Of a stretch of 64,000 nucleotides of DNA, positions 9,741 to 21,526 are shown piece after piece. Under the pieces are notes generated by a model, which saw nothing but the letters and a program-made list of their open reading frames with translations, did not search any database and was not told the origin of the DNA. The stretch is taken from positions 423,764,483 through 423,828,482 of the forward strand of contig CM022303.1 in NCBI GenBank assembly GCA_011799875.1. Direction: 5' to 3'. A program made the position numbers and the translations under genes. Positions within the stretch are counted from its first letter, which is position 1. Every line of letters starts with the position of its first letter. The DNA comes from Thinopyrum elongatum. Lineage: Eukaryota; Streptophyta; Magnoliopsida; Poales; Poaceae.

Positions 9741-12700
9741 GCATCCCCAAGCTTAATTCCTACTCGTCCTCGAGTAGGTAAATGATAAAAGAAATAATTT
9801 ATGAAGTGTGAATGCTAGCATAGTGCATAAGTTTGATCAATGATAATTTCAATCACTTTTCCTAGCATCATAACAGCAACTCTTTCTCATAAAACTCATC
9901 ATGGTAAAGTAGCAACCAATTCACATGTTAAGGTTCAAACAATGAATTATCTTGAAACTCAACAACCTATGTTCTTAGTCACCAAACAATTGCAATTCAA
10001 CTTATTCAACAAAGTCTAAGTAAGAGCTCCACATACTCAATCATCATATAGTCTTCCATGATTGCTAGTACTCAAAGCATATTCTTAGAACAAATGGCAT
10101 CCATCGAACATAGAGAAAGATAGGGGCTTAATATTTTGCCTCCCAACTCATTTATCATAGAGATAATTGTCAACAATAATAAATCATGATCAAATATATT
10201 TGATTGGTCACATGTGCCTAGATCTTTCCCCACCACATGATGCTTGCCAACTAGAGAATAGTTGAGGTTGAAATGATAAAGCATACTATTGACTCATGCA
10301 TAAAAGTAAATGCTGAAAATTAAAAGATAGGCCCTTCGCAGAGGGAAGCAGAGGTTGTCATGCGCTTTTTATTTTTGGATGCCCAAACTCTTAATGCAAA
10401 GGAATGTCACATTATATTGCCCCTTATGATAGCAACCTTTATTATGCAGTCCGTCGCTTTTATTACTTTGCCATCACAAGTTCGTACAACGCTCAATTTT
10501 CCCTTACAATAAAAGATCAAACATATTTAGGAGCAATTTTTATTGCTTTATGCACCGATGACAACTTACTTGAAAGATCTTATTCAATCCATAGGTAGGT
10601 ATGGTGGACACTCATGGCAAGAAACTGGGTTTAAGGGTTTTTGGATGCACAAGTAGTATCTCTACTTAGTACGAATTTTTGGCTAGCAAAAGATCCTAGG
10701 CAAACACCACATGTTGGAGGATCCATGACAATATAACTTCTATGCAAATATACACAACCATAACTCATTACGTTGTTTTCCTTGTCCAACTTCAACTAAT
10801 TTGCTCAAGTTTGAAAATAATTAATGGGTATGCACAATCATAGAAGATGTCCAAGATAATATATTTGCATGTGAAAGTTCTCTTCCTTCTACTAATCATT
10901 CATGAATTGCTTGTATGACCAATATTGTGATTGTCAAGCTTCAAAAGATTTCACTTTATAAACCCAATGTGAAGCTACCACTAGGCATGATATGAGCATA
11001 TAATTTCAACTTCATTACATTCAATTTATTCAACAATTTACTCATAGGATATAAGTGAAGCACGGGAGTAAATGACAAACTACTCCAAAAAGATATAAGT
11101 GAAGATCATGCGAGTAGTTAAGTAAATGGGTAGCTAATTGAGGACTTTCTCTTATTTAAAACTTTCAGATATAAGTATTTTATTAAAACAGCAAGCAAAA
11201 CAAAATAAAATGACATTCCAAGAATAGCACAACTCATGTGAAGAAGCAAAAACTTAGGCTCAACCAAGGCTAACCGATAATTGTTGATGAAGAAAGGTGG
11301 GATGCCTACCGGGGCATCCCCAAGCTTAGATGCTTGAGACTTGTTGAAATATTATCTTGGGATGCCTTGGGCATCCCCAAGCTTGAGCTTTTGTGTCTCC
11401 TTAATTCCTTTTATATCACAGTTTCCCTAAATCTTAAAAACTTCATCCACACAAAACTCAACAAAACTCGTGAGATAAGTTAGTATAAATCAATGCAATA
11501 ACCTTATCATTCTCTACTGTAGCAAATCACTAAAATTATTTAACATTGCATACTAAATGCCTCTGCATATTTAATACTCCTATCCTCAAATAGAATCATT
11601 AAACAAGCAAGCATATGCAAACAATGCAAACATAACAGCAATTTGTCTAAACAGAATAGTATGTAAAGAGTGCAATATTCATCCTACTTCCCTAACTCCA
11701 AAAATGCTGAAAATTTACCACACTGTATAAAACTTATCATATCTTATTGTGCAAAAAATTCAACATTTTATCATATTCTGACTTTTATGGAGAATTTTTA
11801 CAACAGCGACAAACTTTCTGTTTTGAAACAGCAACAAATAGACTTGCAAAATAAGCATGGTAAATGCTATCCTTGACATTTTTATTGAAATAAAAGATGC
11901 AAAGCATTATTATAAATAACAGCAAGCAAATCATAATTAAATAAAATGACTCTCCAAGCAAAACTCATATCATGTGACGAATGAAAATATAGCTCCAAGT
12001 GAGGTTATCGATAATGTTGAAGACGAAAGAGGGGATGCCTTCCGGGGCATCCCCAAGCTTAGTTGCTTGGATCTTCCTTGAATATTGCCTTGGGGGTGCC
12101 TCGGGCATTCCCAAGATTAGGGTCTTGTCATTCCTTATTCTCCTCATATCAATATCTCACCCAAAACTTGAAAACTTCAATCACACAAAACTTAACGGAA
12201 CTTCGTGAGATGGGTTAGTATGATAAAGACAAATCATTCACTTTGGTACTGTCAAAGACAAGATTCATAATTTTTCTCACACAAATACTACTGTACCCTA
12301 CAATTTCCACAATTTATATTAAGCAATATAAGCCATAGAAACCATAAAACAAGCAAACTATGCATTGAAAACAGAATCTGTCAAAAACAGAACAGTACGT
12401 AAAGATCTGAATTAAGGTCATACTTCTGTAACTTCAGAAATTCTGAAAAATTAGGACAACGTAGAAAATTTGTATACCCATCAACTGTAAAACATTCAGA
12501 ATTTTTCCACCTTCCAGTACAATATAGGAATTTCTGTACTGGACATAAAAGTTTCTGTTTTTGCACAGAATCAAGTCAACTATCATCCACACTATCCCAA
12601 AGGCTTTACTTGGCAAACAAAAGCTATAAAACATGATTACTACAGTAGCCTAATCATGTGAACATACAAAAACAGTAGGTAAAAGTGTTGGGTTGTCTCC

Positions 12701-12792
12701 GAACAAGTGCTTTTCTTTAATGCCTTTTAGCTAGGCATGATGATTTCAATGATGCTCGCATAAAATATAAGAATTGAAACATAACAAGAGCA
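9741..12792 (-). other. Non-coding internal region of Athila-like copy 1 with PPT-like hairpins
   Basis: AT-rich, no credible gene. The polypurine tract on the minus strand (AAGCTTGGGGATGC) abuts the LTR at 9741. PPT-like hairpins recur at 11299-11320, 11359-11377 and 12031-12054, each followed on the plus strand by CCCAAGCTT. Confidence 0.65.
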
Positions 12793-13428
12793 TCATGAAT
12801 CATAAGTTCCTCTCTCATAATAATTTTCAGTAGCATCATGAATAGATTCATCAATATAACCATCACATAAATCATTCTTTTCATGATCCAAAAGCATAGA
12901 AAATTTATTACTCTCCATATAAGCAATTTTATTCTCATCAATAGTAGTGGGAGCAAATTCAACAAAATAACTATCATGTGCTACTTGATTGACATAATCA
13001 AATTGAACATTAAAATTATGATGACAAGTTTCATGGTTATCATTATTCTTTATAGCACACATGCCATCACCATAATCATCATAGATAGCAACTTTGTTGT
13101 CATAATCAATTGAAACCTCTTCCAAAATAGTGGATTCATCACTAAATAAAGTCATGACCTCTCCAAATCCACTTTCATAATTATCACAATAAGATTCAAC
13201 ACCCTCCAAAATAGTGGGATCATTAGTACCTAGAGTTGACACTCTTACAAACCCACTTTCATCAATATAATCGTCATAAATAGGAGGCATGCTACCATTA
13301 TAACAAATTTGCACATCAAAACTTGGGGGACTAAAAATATCATCTTCATCAAACATAGCATCCCCAAGCTTGTAGCTTTGCATATCATTAGCATCATATT
13401 CAAAGAGTTCATACCAACAACATTGCAA
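12793..13428 (-). CDS. Acidic repeat ORF of Athila-like copy 1 (211 codons)
   Basis: Begins about 230 bases inside the primer site, where gag normally starts, but no gag zinc knuckle or capsid motif is visible. The product is rich in D, E, Y and N, with degenerate internal repeats built around ESGFGEVMTL and TILE, and ends with YYERGTYDS. A related, more broken frame is in the second Athila-like copy (36878-37557), sharing ESGFGEVMTL and YYERGKY. It may be a family-specific protein of a non-autonomous element or a remnant; function unknown. Confidence 0.5.
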   Translation of the reverse strand: MQCCWYELFEYDANDMQSYKLGDAMFDEDDIFSPPSFDVQICYNGSMPPIYDDYIDESGFVRVSTLGTNDPTILEGVESYCDNYESGFGEVMTLFSDESTILEEVSIDYDNKVAIYDDYGDGMCAIKNNDNHETCHHNFNVQFDYVNQVAHDSYFVEFAPTTIDENKIAYMESNKFSMLLDHEKNDLCDGYIDESIHDATENYYERGTYDS

Positions 13429-13658
13429 TCATGCTCATCATTCAAAGATTTTGTCAAACATTTTATAGAATTCTTCCTCTATCAATTGAGCAAAATTTTC
13501 CTTTCCATCATTTTTACGAAAGACATTATAAAGATGAATAATATGATGCAACCTCAATTCCCTTTTTTTGCAGTTTTCTTTCACTAACCAAACTAGTGAT
13601 AAAACAAGAAACTAAAAGATTTAATTGCAAGATCTAAAGATATACCTTCAAGCACTCA

Positions 13659-13678
13659 CCTCCCCGGCAACGGCACCA
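13659..13678 (-). other. Primer binding site (tRNA-Asp type)
   Basis: On the minus strand TGGTGCCGTTGCCGGGGAGG begins 10 bases inside the 5' LTR. It resembles the complement of the plant tRNA-Asp 3' end used by Athila-type elements, with a few changes. Confidence 0.75.
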
Positions 13679-13688
13679 GAAAAGAGCT

Positions 13689-15355
13689 TGATGTCTACTA
13701 CGCAACTTTATTCTTGTAGACTCGTGTTGGGCCTCCAAGCGCAGAGTTTTGTAGGACAGTAGAAATTTTCCCTCAAGTGGATGACCTAAGGTTTATCAAT
13801 GCGTGGGAGGTGTAGGATGAAGATGGTCTCTCTCAAACAACCCTGCAACCAAATAACAAAGAGTCTCTTGTGTCCCCAACACACCAAATACAATGGTAAT
13901 TTGTGTAGGTGCACTAGTTCGGCGAAGAGATGGTGACAAAAGTGTAATATGGATGGTAGAAATATATTTTTATAATCTGAATAAATAAAAACAGCAAGGT
14001 AGCAAGTGATAAAACGGAGCACAAACGGTATTGCAATGCTTGAAAACAAGGCCTAGGGTCCGTACTTTCGCTAGTGCAATCTCTCAACAATGCTAATCTA
14101 ATTGGATCATATAACCATCCCTCAACGTGCGATGAAGAATCACTCCAAAGTTCTTATCTAGCGGAGAACATAAGAAGAAATTGTTTGTAGGGTACGAAAC
14201 CACCTTAAAGTTATTCTTTCCGTTCGATCTATTCAAGAGTTCGTACTAAAATAACGCAAAGTTGTTCTTTCCGTTCGATCTATCCAAGAGTTCGTACTAA
14301 AATAACACCATATGATACGCATCAACCAACTCTAATGTCACCTAGATACTCCAATGTCACCACAAGTATCCATGAGTTAATTATACGATACGCATCAAAC
14401 AATTTCAGATTCATAATACTCGATTCAACACAAAGAACCTCAAAGAGTGCCCCAAGATTTCTACCAGAGAAACAAGGACGAAAACATGCATCAACCCCTA
14501 TGCATAGATTACCCCAATGTCACCTCAGGAATCCGTGAGTTGAGTGCCAAAACATATATCAAGTGAATCAATATAATACCCCATTGTCACCACGGGTATT
14601 CATATGCAAGACATATATCAAGTGCTCTCAAATCCATAAAAAGTATTCAATCCAATAAACGAAATCTCAAAGGGAAAACTCAATTCATCACAACAAGATA
14701 GAGAGGGGAAAGCACCATATGATCCAACTATAGTAACAAAGCCCGCGATACATCAAGATCATGACATCTCAAGAACACGAGAGAGAGAGAGACTAAACAC
14801 ATAGCTACGAGTACAAACCCTCAGCCCCGAGGGTGGAGTACTCCCTCCTCATCATGGTGGCCGCCGAGATGATGAAGATTGCCACCGATGATGATTTCCC
14901 CCTCCGGCAGGGTGCCGGAACATGGTATAGATTGGTTTTTCGTGGCTATAGAGGCTTCGGCGATGGAACTTCTGATCTAGGGTTACTTCTGATGGTTTCT
15001 CTATTTATAGGATTTTTTGGCGTCGGTTTCACGCGAAGATGGGCCTCGAGGTGAGCACAACCCACCAGGGCGCGCCTGGGCCCCCTGGCGCGCCCCCGTG
15101 TCTTGTGCCCTACTCCTTCACCTTCTGGTCCTTCCACGAAGCTTCAGGGGTCTCTTTTGTTCCAAAAAAAATCATCAAAAAGTTTCAGCTCATTTGGAGG
15201 ACTTTCATTTCTGCACAAAAACAACACCACGGTAGTTCTGCTGAAAACAGCGTCAGTCCGGGTTAGTTCCATGCAAATCATACCAAAACCATATAAAATT
15301 ATTGTAAACATGGCATGAATGCTTCATAAATTATAGATACGTTGGAGGCGTATCA
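13689..15355 (-). repeat. 5' LTR of Athila-like copy 1 (1667 bp)
   Basis: Plus-strand ends are TGATGTCTAC and ACGTTGGAGGCGTATCA, giving TG/CA ends. A minus-strand TATA box (TATAAATAG) is at 15001-15009. A GGGCGCGCC / GGCGCGCCC palindrome lies near 15068-15095. TTGCC after 15355 should be one copy of the target duplication. Confidence 0.88.
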
Positions 15356-16765
15356 TTGCCTCAAATTAATAGTGTCACTAGATTAAGGTGCAAAATAATA
15401 ACATTACTGCTTTATCATGGCAGTGCCAAAACAGTAGCACAAGAGCAGAGTCAACATGCAGGATCTTTGGCAAACGGTCGGACCAAAGAGGAACATACCT
15501 CGCGATGGGAACCATATCTGCAGTCAACGCCATCGTAGAAGGGATGACACCAGTCACCAACATCGATGATTCAATTCATGGGACCTTTTTGTGCAGTTCA
15601 CCTAAAATGAAGCAATGTCCCATGAGCTCGCAGCTTCTTCTTCATTAGTTGCAATAAAATTGAGCAACATCAAGGTTGGTCGTGAAGCTCATGGAATGTT
15701 CGACCATAATTTGGATATCATTTGTGCACTTCAACTAAGATCAAGCATGAAATATATATCTGTGTTTGCACAAAAAGGTGGAAAGGAGGGTGACTAACAA
15801 GTGATGAAACATACATCAAATGAAAAGAAGCATGTTCCTTATCTGAATGGCGATCCTACAAGGACAGTAGCAATTTCTAAAGTAGCAGCATTGCTAGATA
15901 TTAGTGTGGGCATTAGGATTAACTATGACAACCGTTAAATACGACATTACTTTAATGGTGCCATTGCTTCATTTTACCAGCAACATTACATTAACAGTTG
16001 CTCAAGAGTTGGTATTTGGGCACGGGAGAGTAGGCGGACCAGGACAGTTGCATTTCTAACAAAAAGAAGCAACTTATCTTAATGGGAAATTTAGGAGGAC
16101 ATGAAAAACAGTGCTATTGATTCATATTACTTGAGGCATTACATTGAAAACAACATTGGTTTAACGTGTCCTCTTTTAACAGTGGGACTGCTACATTTTA
16201 CCAGTGGCATTACAGACTGCTACATTTTACCAGTGGCATTACATAAGAGGGGCTTGGGGCAACAAACATGAGAACAGGATATCTGGGTTGGTCCCATTTT
16301 TGTTCGGTATAGCCACCTTATACTGTGTGAGGCTAGCAAATCTAGTGCTGGACATACTCTGTTGACTTGTCCCCCAGTCCCCACTTTCTTTCCTTTTTCA
16401 ACCAATAGATCGGTTTATATTGAGTTTGTACCGCATTTCCGTTTATTTCCCTATTAGACCAAGAGACCAGTTGGATAGCCAGCCTCTACTACTTTTTGCC
16501 CCCATTATTTCCTCTTTCGACCAAGTCCTAGATTCAGGTAACAAATCTTCCCCACCCCCACCCCCTTTCTTCCCTGTTTGAACCAAGTAGTACTAGATTC
16601 GACTGCATGAAGTAGTTTTACCTCTTAACTGTAAAAATTTGGGTGGCTTTTGAACAGCCGATCGATCCTATCTACGAGGGGGGCTGAGAAATAGTAAAAG
16701 ATACAAATGCAGCGACGTCAGGAGCTGGGGCAGTAGAGCAAGGCCAGTTTCGAAGGAAGTTATAC
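15356..16765. other. Unclassified intergenic stretch
   Basis: No gene or complete element recognised. A degenerate phrase, CATTTTACCAG plus a short TTACA tail, recurs near 15970, 16193 and 16222; a 29-bp direct duplication sits at about 16186-16243. It could be interior sequence of the CACTA element ending at 33768 or ordinary intergenic DNA. Confidence 0.4.
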
Positions 16766-17115
16766 CTGAGGGTCACCGAGATGTCACTAGGTGGGCGGCG
16801 GGAGGCCGGATCTGCCCACACTACGACAACGAGGAAGAAGGGGTCGGAGGCCCTCCCTAGTCGGCGCTGCGTGGGAGAGAACGGCAAGGCACGCTGACCA
16901 GGACGCGCCGGCAGTGGGTAAGAGCCATCGCCGAGGACGACCGCGTGAACATTGCACCTTCTACCTTCCCCCCTGGAGAGGATCCGACCGGATTTGTGAC
17001 CAGCGGTGAGCAGAGAGAGAGTGTGGCCACCGCTATCGTGTTTAGATCTAGAGAGGATGAGAGAGTGTGAAGAGAGCAGCACTAGCAAGCAAGCACGGAG
17101 GCTCCTGCCTATATA
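16766..17115 (-). other. Possible promoter and first exon of a decayed gene
   Basis: On the minus strand a TATA box (CTATATAGG, 17109-17117) is followed by a CT-rich leader and an ATG at 16952 that opens only 31 codons (MFTRSSSAMALTHCRRVLVS...), then a good donor, CAG followed by GTATAA, at 16766. The basic, serine-rich start would suit a mitochondrial or plastid targeting peptide, but no downstream exon was recognised. Promoter and exon shape are visible; function is not. Confidence 0.3.
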
Positions 17116-17145
17116 GTGGAGTAGTCTTCTTTTATCTACCGGAGC

Positions 17146-17540
17146 CGGCTTGACCTCGTCAATGACTGTCGAGAAGTCTTCATGCACGTGCCCCGGAGGC
17201 GCAGTTGTCGTCATTTTGATCTGAAGCACCGGATTAACATATAACACGAAAAAATGCCACATGACAAGAAACCATAACCTCACTACCCCAAGGAGACAAC
17301 ATGAATCCCGACGGACAAACTAGACGAGGATCAAAGCTCAAATTAAAGACAAACTCGTAGAAAAGGGGTCAATCGATAGATGTCCTAATTAACATAGCCA
17401 GCTTGACCTAGATGGCAGCCGAGTAGTCTTCGTGCATGTGCCCCCAATGACCAGCGCCTTGGAGGAACGCAGTTGTCGCTGTTTAACCCTCGCAGTGATC
17501 CGAAGCACATGACACCTAATATTGCGAGATGACAAGAAAC
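17146..17540. repeat. Diverged tandem duplication upstream of the decayed promoter
   Basis: 17146-17276 and 17398-17540 share GCCGGCTTGACCT-like starts, AGTCTTC...TGCACGTGCC-like middles, CGCAGTTGTCG and ATGACAAGAAACC. The copies differ by indels and many substitutions, so the duplication is old. Confidence 0.6.
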
Positions 17541-17934
17541 CTTTTTTTTAGATTTCTCATCAGAACTACAGCCCTGTACAAGACAGCCTGCACGATATGA
17601 TGACGATAGCCAATCCAGCCGTCTGCTGGAGTCTGGTCACATGCATGGACGAACTAATCTCCCGTGTCGTGCAGGGATCGTCCACGCACCGATGTGTGTA
17701 CATCACTGCTCCAGTACTATCGCTCGTCTCTCTCTTCTATTAACTCAGCCGACTTGCGGGGATGGGGGAGTGTGCCTATGGTCGGTTCTCAATTGCGGTC
17801 CCACATGTGTGTGCAAACGCAATATGAAGCGCGTTCCATTCGGCGAGCGCCGTGCCAGACCGACCAACCGTCTCGGGTGCGACGCGAACGCGACGGACAT
17901 GCTGTATACATGTGTACCGCCGTTTTATTGAGGC

Positions 17935-18140
17935 TTTGCTCCATGGCGCAATCCATGGATACAAAATTATATTTAAAAGTTGAGGGCGGGGCTTTTCCCG
18001 CGAGGTAGGCGGGGCAGTTCCGCCTAGTTGGTTCGACAAAGAGGCGAGAAGATGAGGAAGTAGGCTGCTGCAAACGTAGGGATGTGTGATTTGATGGCTC
18101 GTTACTGCTGGACAGGTGGGCCCCTGTGATTTGACTTGCC
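17935..18140. repeat. Diverged repeat, copy 1 (second copy 20247-20400)
   Basis: The block from TTTGCTCCATGGCGCAATCC through TTGATGGCTC and TACTGCTGGA to TGTGATTTGAC occurs again at 20247-20400. The copies flank the exonuclease pseudogene at 19004-19722, so the interval may have duplicated locally or the block may be a small repeat. Confidence 0.65.
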
Positions 18141-18502
18141 ATTATCATTATTACTGCGGCGCTACGACTGGCATGAGTCTCCCGATTCCTGACCACCTCC
18201 ATGGTATACAGGTGCCAAGTACTAGTACTCCTTACTCCTTGGCAAATGCAGTAAATACTACGAAGAAAGAGATAGAGAGAAGTAAAAAAAATACTCTTAT
18301 AGCCAACCTTATAGCTAACCTTGTTGTATGAGTGACTAAGTGATGACTATGTATGACATGCCAACATCAGATAGCCTAACGCACCTGGACGGAGGAAGTA
18401 GTTTCATGCATGCGAAGTAGGCAAAAAAATGCTCATTTATAGCCGTCTGAAATCTCCAAGGGCGCGACCGCGCGAGCGAGGCGACGGTCATGGTAGGCAC
18501 GA

Positions 18503-18675
18503 CCATGATACGGGCTGTTGATAGCCCTTGGATCTAAGATCGAACGGTCGCATGCTAAGTCGCTAAAAATTTACAGAATAACCCTCCAGGATAGGATATT
18601 CACCCATAGGTCTAGAATCACGCCATGCAATCGTTCAATCTCAAATCCAAGGGCTCTCGGAAGCCCGTATCATGG
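18503..18675. mobile_element. MITE with 52-bp terminal inverted repeats
   Basis: 18503-18554 starts CCATGATACGGGCT and 18624-18675 is its near-perfect reverse complement with few mismatches, enclosing about 70 bases. The whole is a 173-bp hairpin. No convincing target duplication was seen, so the superfamily (Mutator-like perhaps) is open. Confidence 0.75.
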
Positions 18676-19003
18676 GAGCATGGAAAGCTTCGTATCACCT
18701 ATAATTTTCCCGACGTTTGACATGCGAACACGCAGATGCATGAAGCCATTTAATTGGGCGTCTAGTAGACATGACATCTAATTGAGCCCCCATAGTACTG
18801 AGCATGAATCCATTTATCCACCGGGCAAGCCACTACCATGCCATTCGCACGACCCACTCAAGCATTTTTACAATCGAAAAACTGCTAGCAGTTCGCTCCT
18901 ACTCGTCCCCAACCGCCCTTTAACATTACGGCAGTTCGCTCCTAGTCGTCCCGTCCTTTCACATTACAGCAGTTCCACTAATCCTAACCCTCCTCCCAAA
19001 TCC

Positions 19004-19722
19004 ATGGCGTCCCAAATCTCCATGATCGGCGTGAGTACAAGGTTAGAACCATCACCGGCGATGAGTTCGACGTCATCTACACCCGTTCTTCCGCGACGGT
19101 GAAGGGATGCCTTGCTCGCTTCAAACGCATGTTCAAAAAGTCAAATGGTGATGAGTGGGTCGCTGGGCTAGATGTTGAGTACACCACAGTCCTGGGAAAA
19201 GACAAGAATCTAAAGGAGGAAGAGAGGAAGAAGCCTGCCGTGATCCAGGTTTGCGTGCATAACTTGTGCTTGGTCTACCACATATGCCATGCCGATGTTG
19301 AGTGCGAGGATTTTAAGAACTTCCTCGCGGGCGGCAAAGTCAAATTCATTACTGTAGACTTTACAAACGACAGAAGAGTCCTGAGTCAGATAGGCCTCGT
19401 TGTAGGCCAGCCCTTCGATCTCCAGAAGAATGGGCTGGTGCCCTCCCATCAGCCTTCAATGCTAACCCTAGCAGGAGCCATGGTTGATCCTTCGTACGGT
19501 AAACTGACAAAACCTCCGCCCGAGTTTCATCTTACATGGCAGTGGAATGTACTAGATAGAGACCACATCCAGTACGCTGCAATGGATGCCTACCTTTGTT
19601 TCAATATCTACAAGGGTTGGATGAAGAGCGAGGGCCAAGTGTGCGGTTCAAGCAAAGAAGTATCGGCCAAGAGGAAGAGGAACAAGGACGAAGTCGAGCA
19701 CGTGGACGAGGAGTCCGAGTAA
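19004..19722 (+). pseudogene. DEDDy 3'-5' exonuclease (WRN-exo/RNase D-like), 1-bp frameshift near start
   Basis: Recognisable as a small plant 3'-5' exonuclease of the DNA polymerase A exonuclease-like (PF01612) type, which trims 3' ends of nucleic acids using two metal ions. Counting from base 19099: Exo I is GLDVEYT (D25, E27), Exo II TNDRRVL (D91), Exo III QYAAMDAY (Y159, D163), so all five catalytic positions are present. The C-terminus is KRKRNKDE followed by an acidic tail, a possible nuclear signal. The likely start MASQISMIG at 19004 is in another frame; one missing base around 19030 breaks the link to the downstream frame that continues EYKVRTITGDEF. The body is otherwise open. Either a recent pseudogene or, less likely, a gene using another start. 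Confidence 0.7.
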
Positions 19723-20246
19723 GGTGGCAGTGTCTTTGCTCATGGTGGTTCTAATGCAGTGTCTACCGAATTAGTTGCTTAGTTTAATTTCAGGGGTGTG
19801 TTGTGCTGAGCCCCCAGCAGAACTATGTTATGTTCCTTCTCGTTACTTTAACTTTTCAGTACGTACATACTAGTATTTCTTACAGTTCATCTTGTAGTTG
19901 GTAGTACTACCACTCGTTTCTTCACATTATATACGTACAATATATATGGCCAACATCATATAGCTAGCAGTTGGCTATACTATTAACCACGCTCTAAGCA
20001 TGCCACATACGCAAAACACTTAAGTGAGATATGTAATTCTAAAAAAAACTTAAATGAGAGAAGTTTACCCAAAGCATGAAGGAGTTTAGTTGTCAAAGAA
20101 TTAAATAGGTATGCTAATTTTTTAATAGACTTTAGCACCCCATCTAAGCACGCACTAGCTTTTTTAATAGTACTATATGCATAATTTGGCGACGAGCGCT
20201 CTCTATATGTACCACCTTTTTTCTTTAATTTCATCTTGTTAGTTTT

Positions 20247-20400
20247 GCTCCATGGCGCAATCCATCGATACTACTACTGTACAAAAGTATACATTTAAAA
20301 GGCTAGAGGGCGAGGCAGTCTCGCTTGGTCGGTTTCACGAGAGGCGAGGGCCTTTGTGATTTGATGGCTCATTACTGCTGGAAGGCGGGGCCTTGTGATT
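20247..20400. repeat. Diverged repeat, copy 2 of the 17935 block
   Basis: Shares TTTGCTCCATGGCGCAATCC, TTGATGGCTC and the TGTGATTTGAC end with 17935-18140 but has internal differences and is shorter. Confidence 0.65.
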
Positions 20401-20736
20401 TGACTGCTCGTATACATGTTGCCGACGAGCTGAGGAGGAGCAAAGAACCGTGCGGTATACTCAAGTTTTCCACTGGAGTACTAGTACGACGGAGGAGCAC
20501 GAAACACGGCAGTCCAGTGTGATATGGCGATAAAAATGATCTAATTTGGTAGTCATCAATCCCACGGCGCCGCTCATTGTTAGCATTGTTCTATTCATGC
20601 CTCGCTGAGAACGTGACATGTGCGGCGAAACACCCGAAGAAAAAGAAGAAACACAGGAGCAAAAGAAGAAGGAAGATTATTATCCCCCCAAAAAAAGAAG
20701 GAAGACGCACACACAAGTCTGGGGCGCTGCTCTCTA

Positions 20737-21457
20737 CTACATGAAGGGTTGCTGGCCGCGGAGTCGTAACTGCTTCTTCATCGCCTCCACGACCTCCATC
20801 TCCTCGCGCATCTCCTCCGCCATCTTCTTCATTCTGTCCATGACGCGGGATTTCTCGACGCGAGCCTTCATCATCTGTTCCACGGCCGCATTACGTACCT
20901 TGACAACAGCCGGGTGCTCGATGCGGAGCTTCGCCAACTCCTCCTTCTGTTCCATGACGAGGGCGTGCAGCATCTTCACCGAGGAACTACTCTTCTCATG
21001 CAGCTTCTTCCAGCCGGCGTTCTCCTCCTTCAGCAGGTCGAGCTCGTGGCGGAGCTTCACCTTGTCCTCCTAAAGTTGCAGGATTTCGCCGGTCGCCTTC
21101 TTACCCGAGGCAATGCTCACCTTCAGTAGCATCACCAAGCCGGCGGTCAACTCGTCCTTCTTATTGAGCTCAGCGGGCATGTCGTCGAGGCTCTCCTTCA
21201 GCAGCTCCACCAAGCCGTCAATGAACTCCTTCTGCTTATTGAGCTGATCAGGCATGTAGTCGAGGGATAACGACTCCAGCACCACCAGCTCGGCGTGTTT
21301 GCCTCTGCGGCTAGGGCGCTCCAGGGAGCCCTCGCCTGCCCATGAGAGATCTTTCGAGGTCTCTATGAGGCGGCGAGCCCTCTTTTTTTTCTGCGGCCTT
21401 GGTCGCCGCTCCCTTGTTACGAGTAGTTCTCGACCTAGAGCTCTGCACACCGGCCAT
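20737..21457 (-). pseudogene. Coiled-coil protein gene with frameshift and internal stop
   Basis: A TATA box and leader precede MAGVQSSRSRTTRNKG at 21457. After about 25 codons an eight-A run throws the frame into an early stop; with one A fewer the frame would run on. The downstream frame is open except for a TAG at 21067-21069 (after GEILQL, before EDKVKL), probably a decayed CAG. It ends at 20737. The product would be about 240 residues: a basic start, two related DDMP-like repeats (SLDYMPDQLNKQKE and SLDDMPAELNKKDE), then a long charged coiled coil. The family is not recognised. Two lesions make a pseudogene likely. Confidence 0.7.
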
Positions 21458-21526
21458 GGCAAGGACGGACGGACAAGAAAGACTTATGAGGAGGAAGGTA
21501 GAGTGATTTTCGGCTAGGTAGATCCC

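Larger units (their letters stand above)
9392..15355 (-). mobile_element. Athila-like non-autonomous gypsy element (copy 1)
   Basis: On the minus strand: 5' LTR 15355-13689, primer site 13678-13659, an internal region of about 3.9 kb without reverse transcriptase or integrase, and the start of the 3' LTR (9740-9392), cut by the Tat element. The two LTR stretches that overlap (9392-9740 and 15007-15355) are both 349 bases with about 13 mismatches by eye. The PBS type and lack of pol suggest a non-autonomous relative of Athila-type elements that depends on another element's proteins. Confidence 0.85.

Noticed and set aside
18260..18400. Another MITE suggested by TTATAGCCAACCTTATAGC
   Set aside because: No paired end or target duplication could be located.
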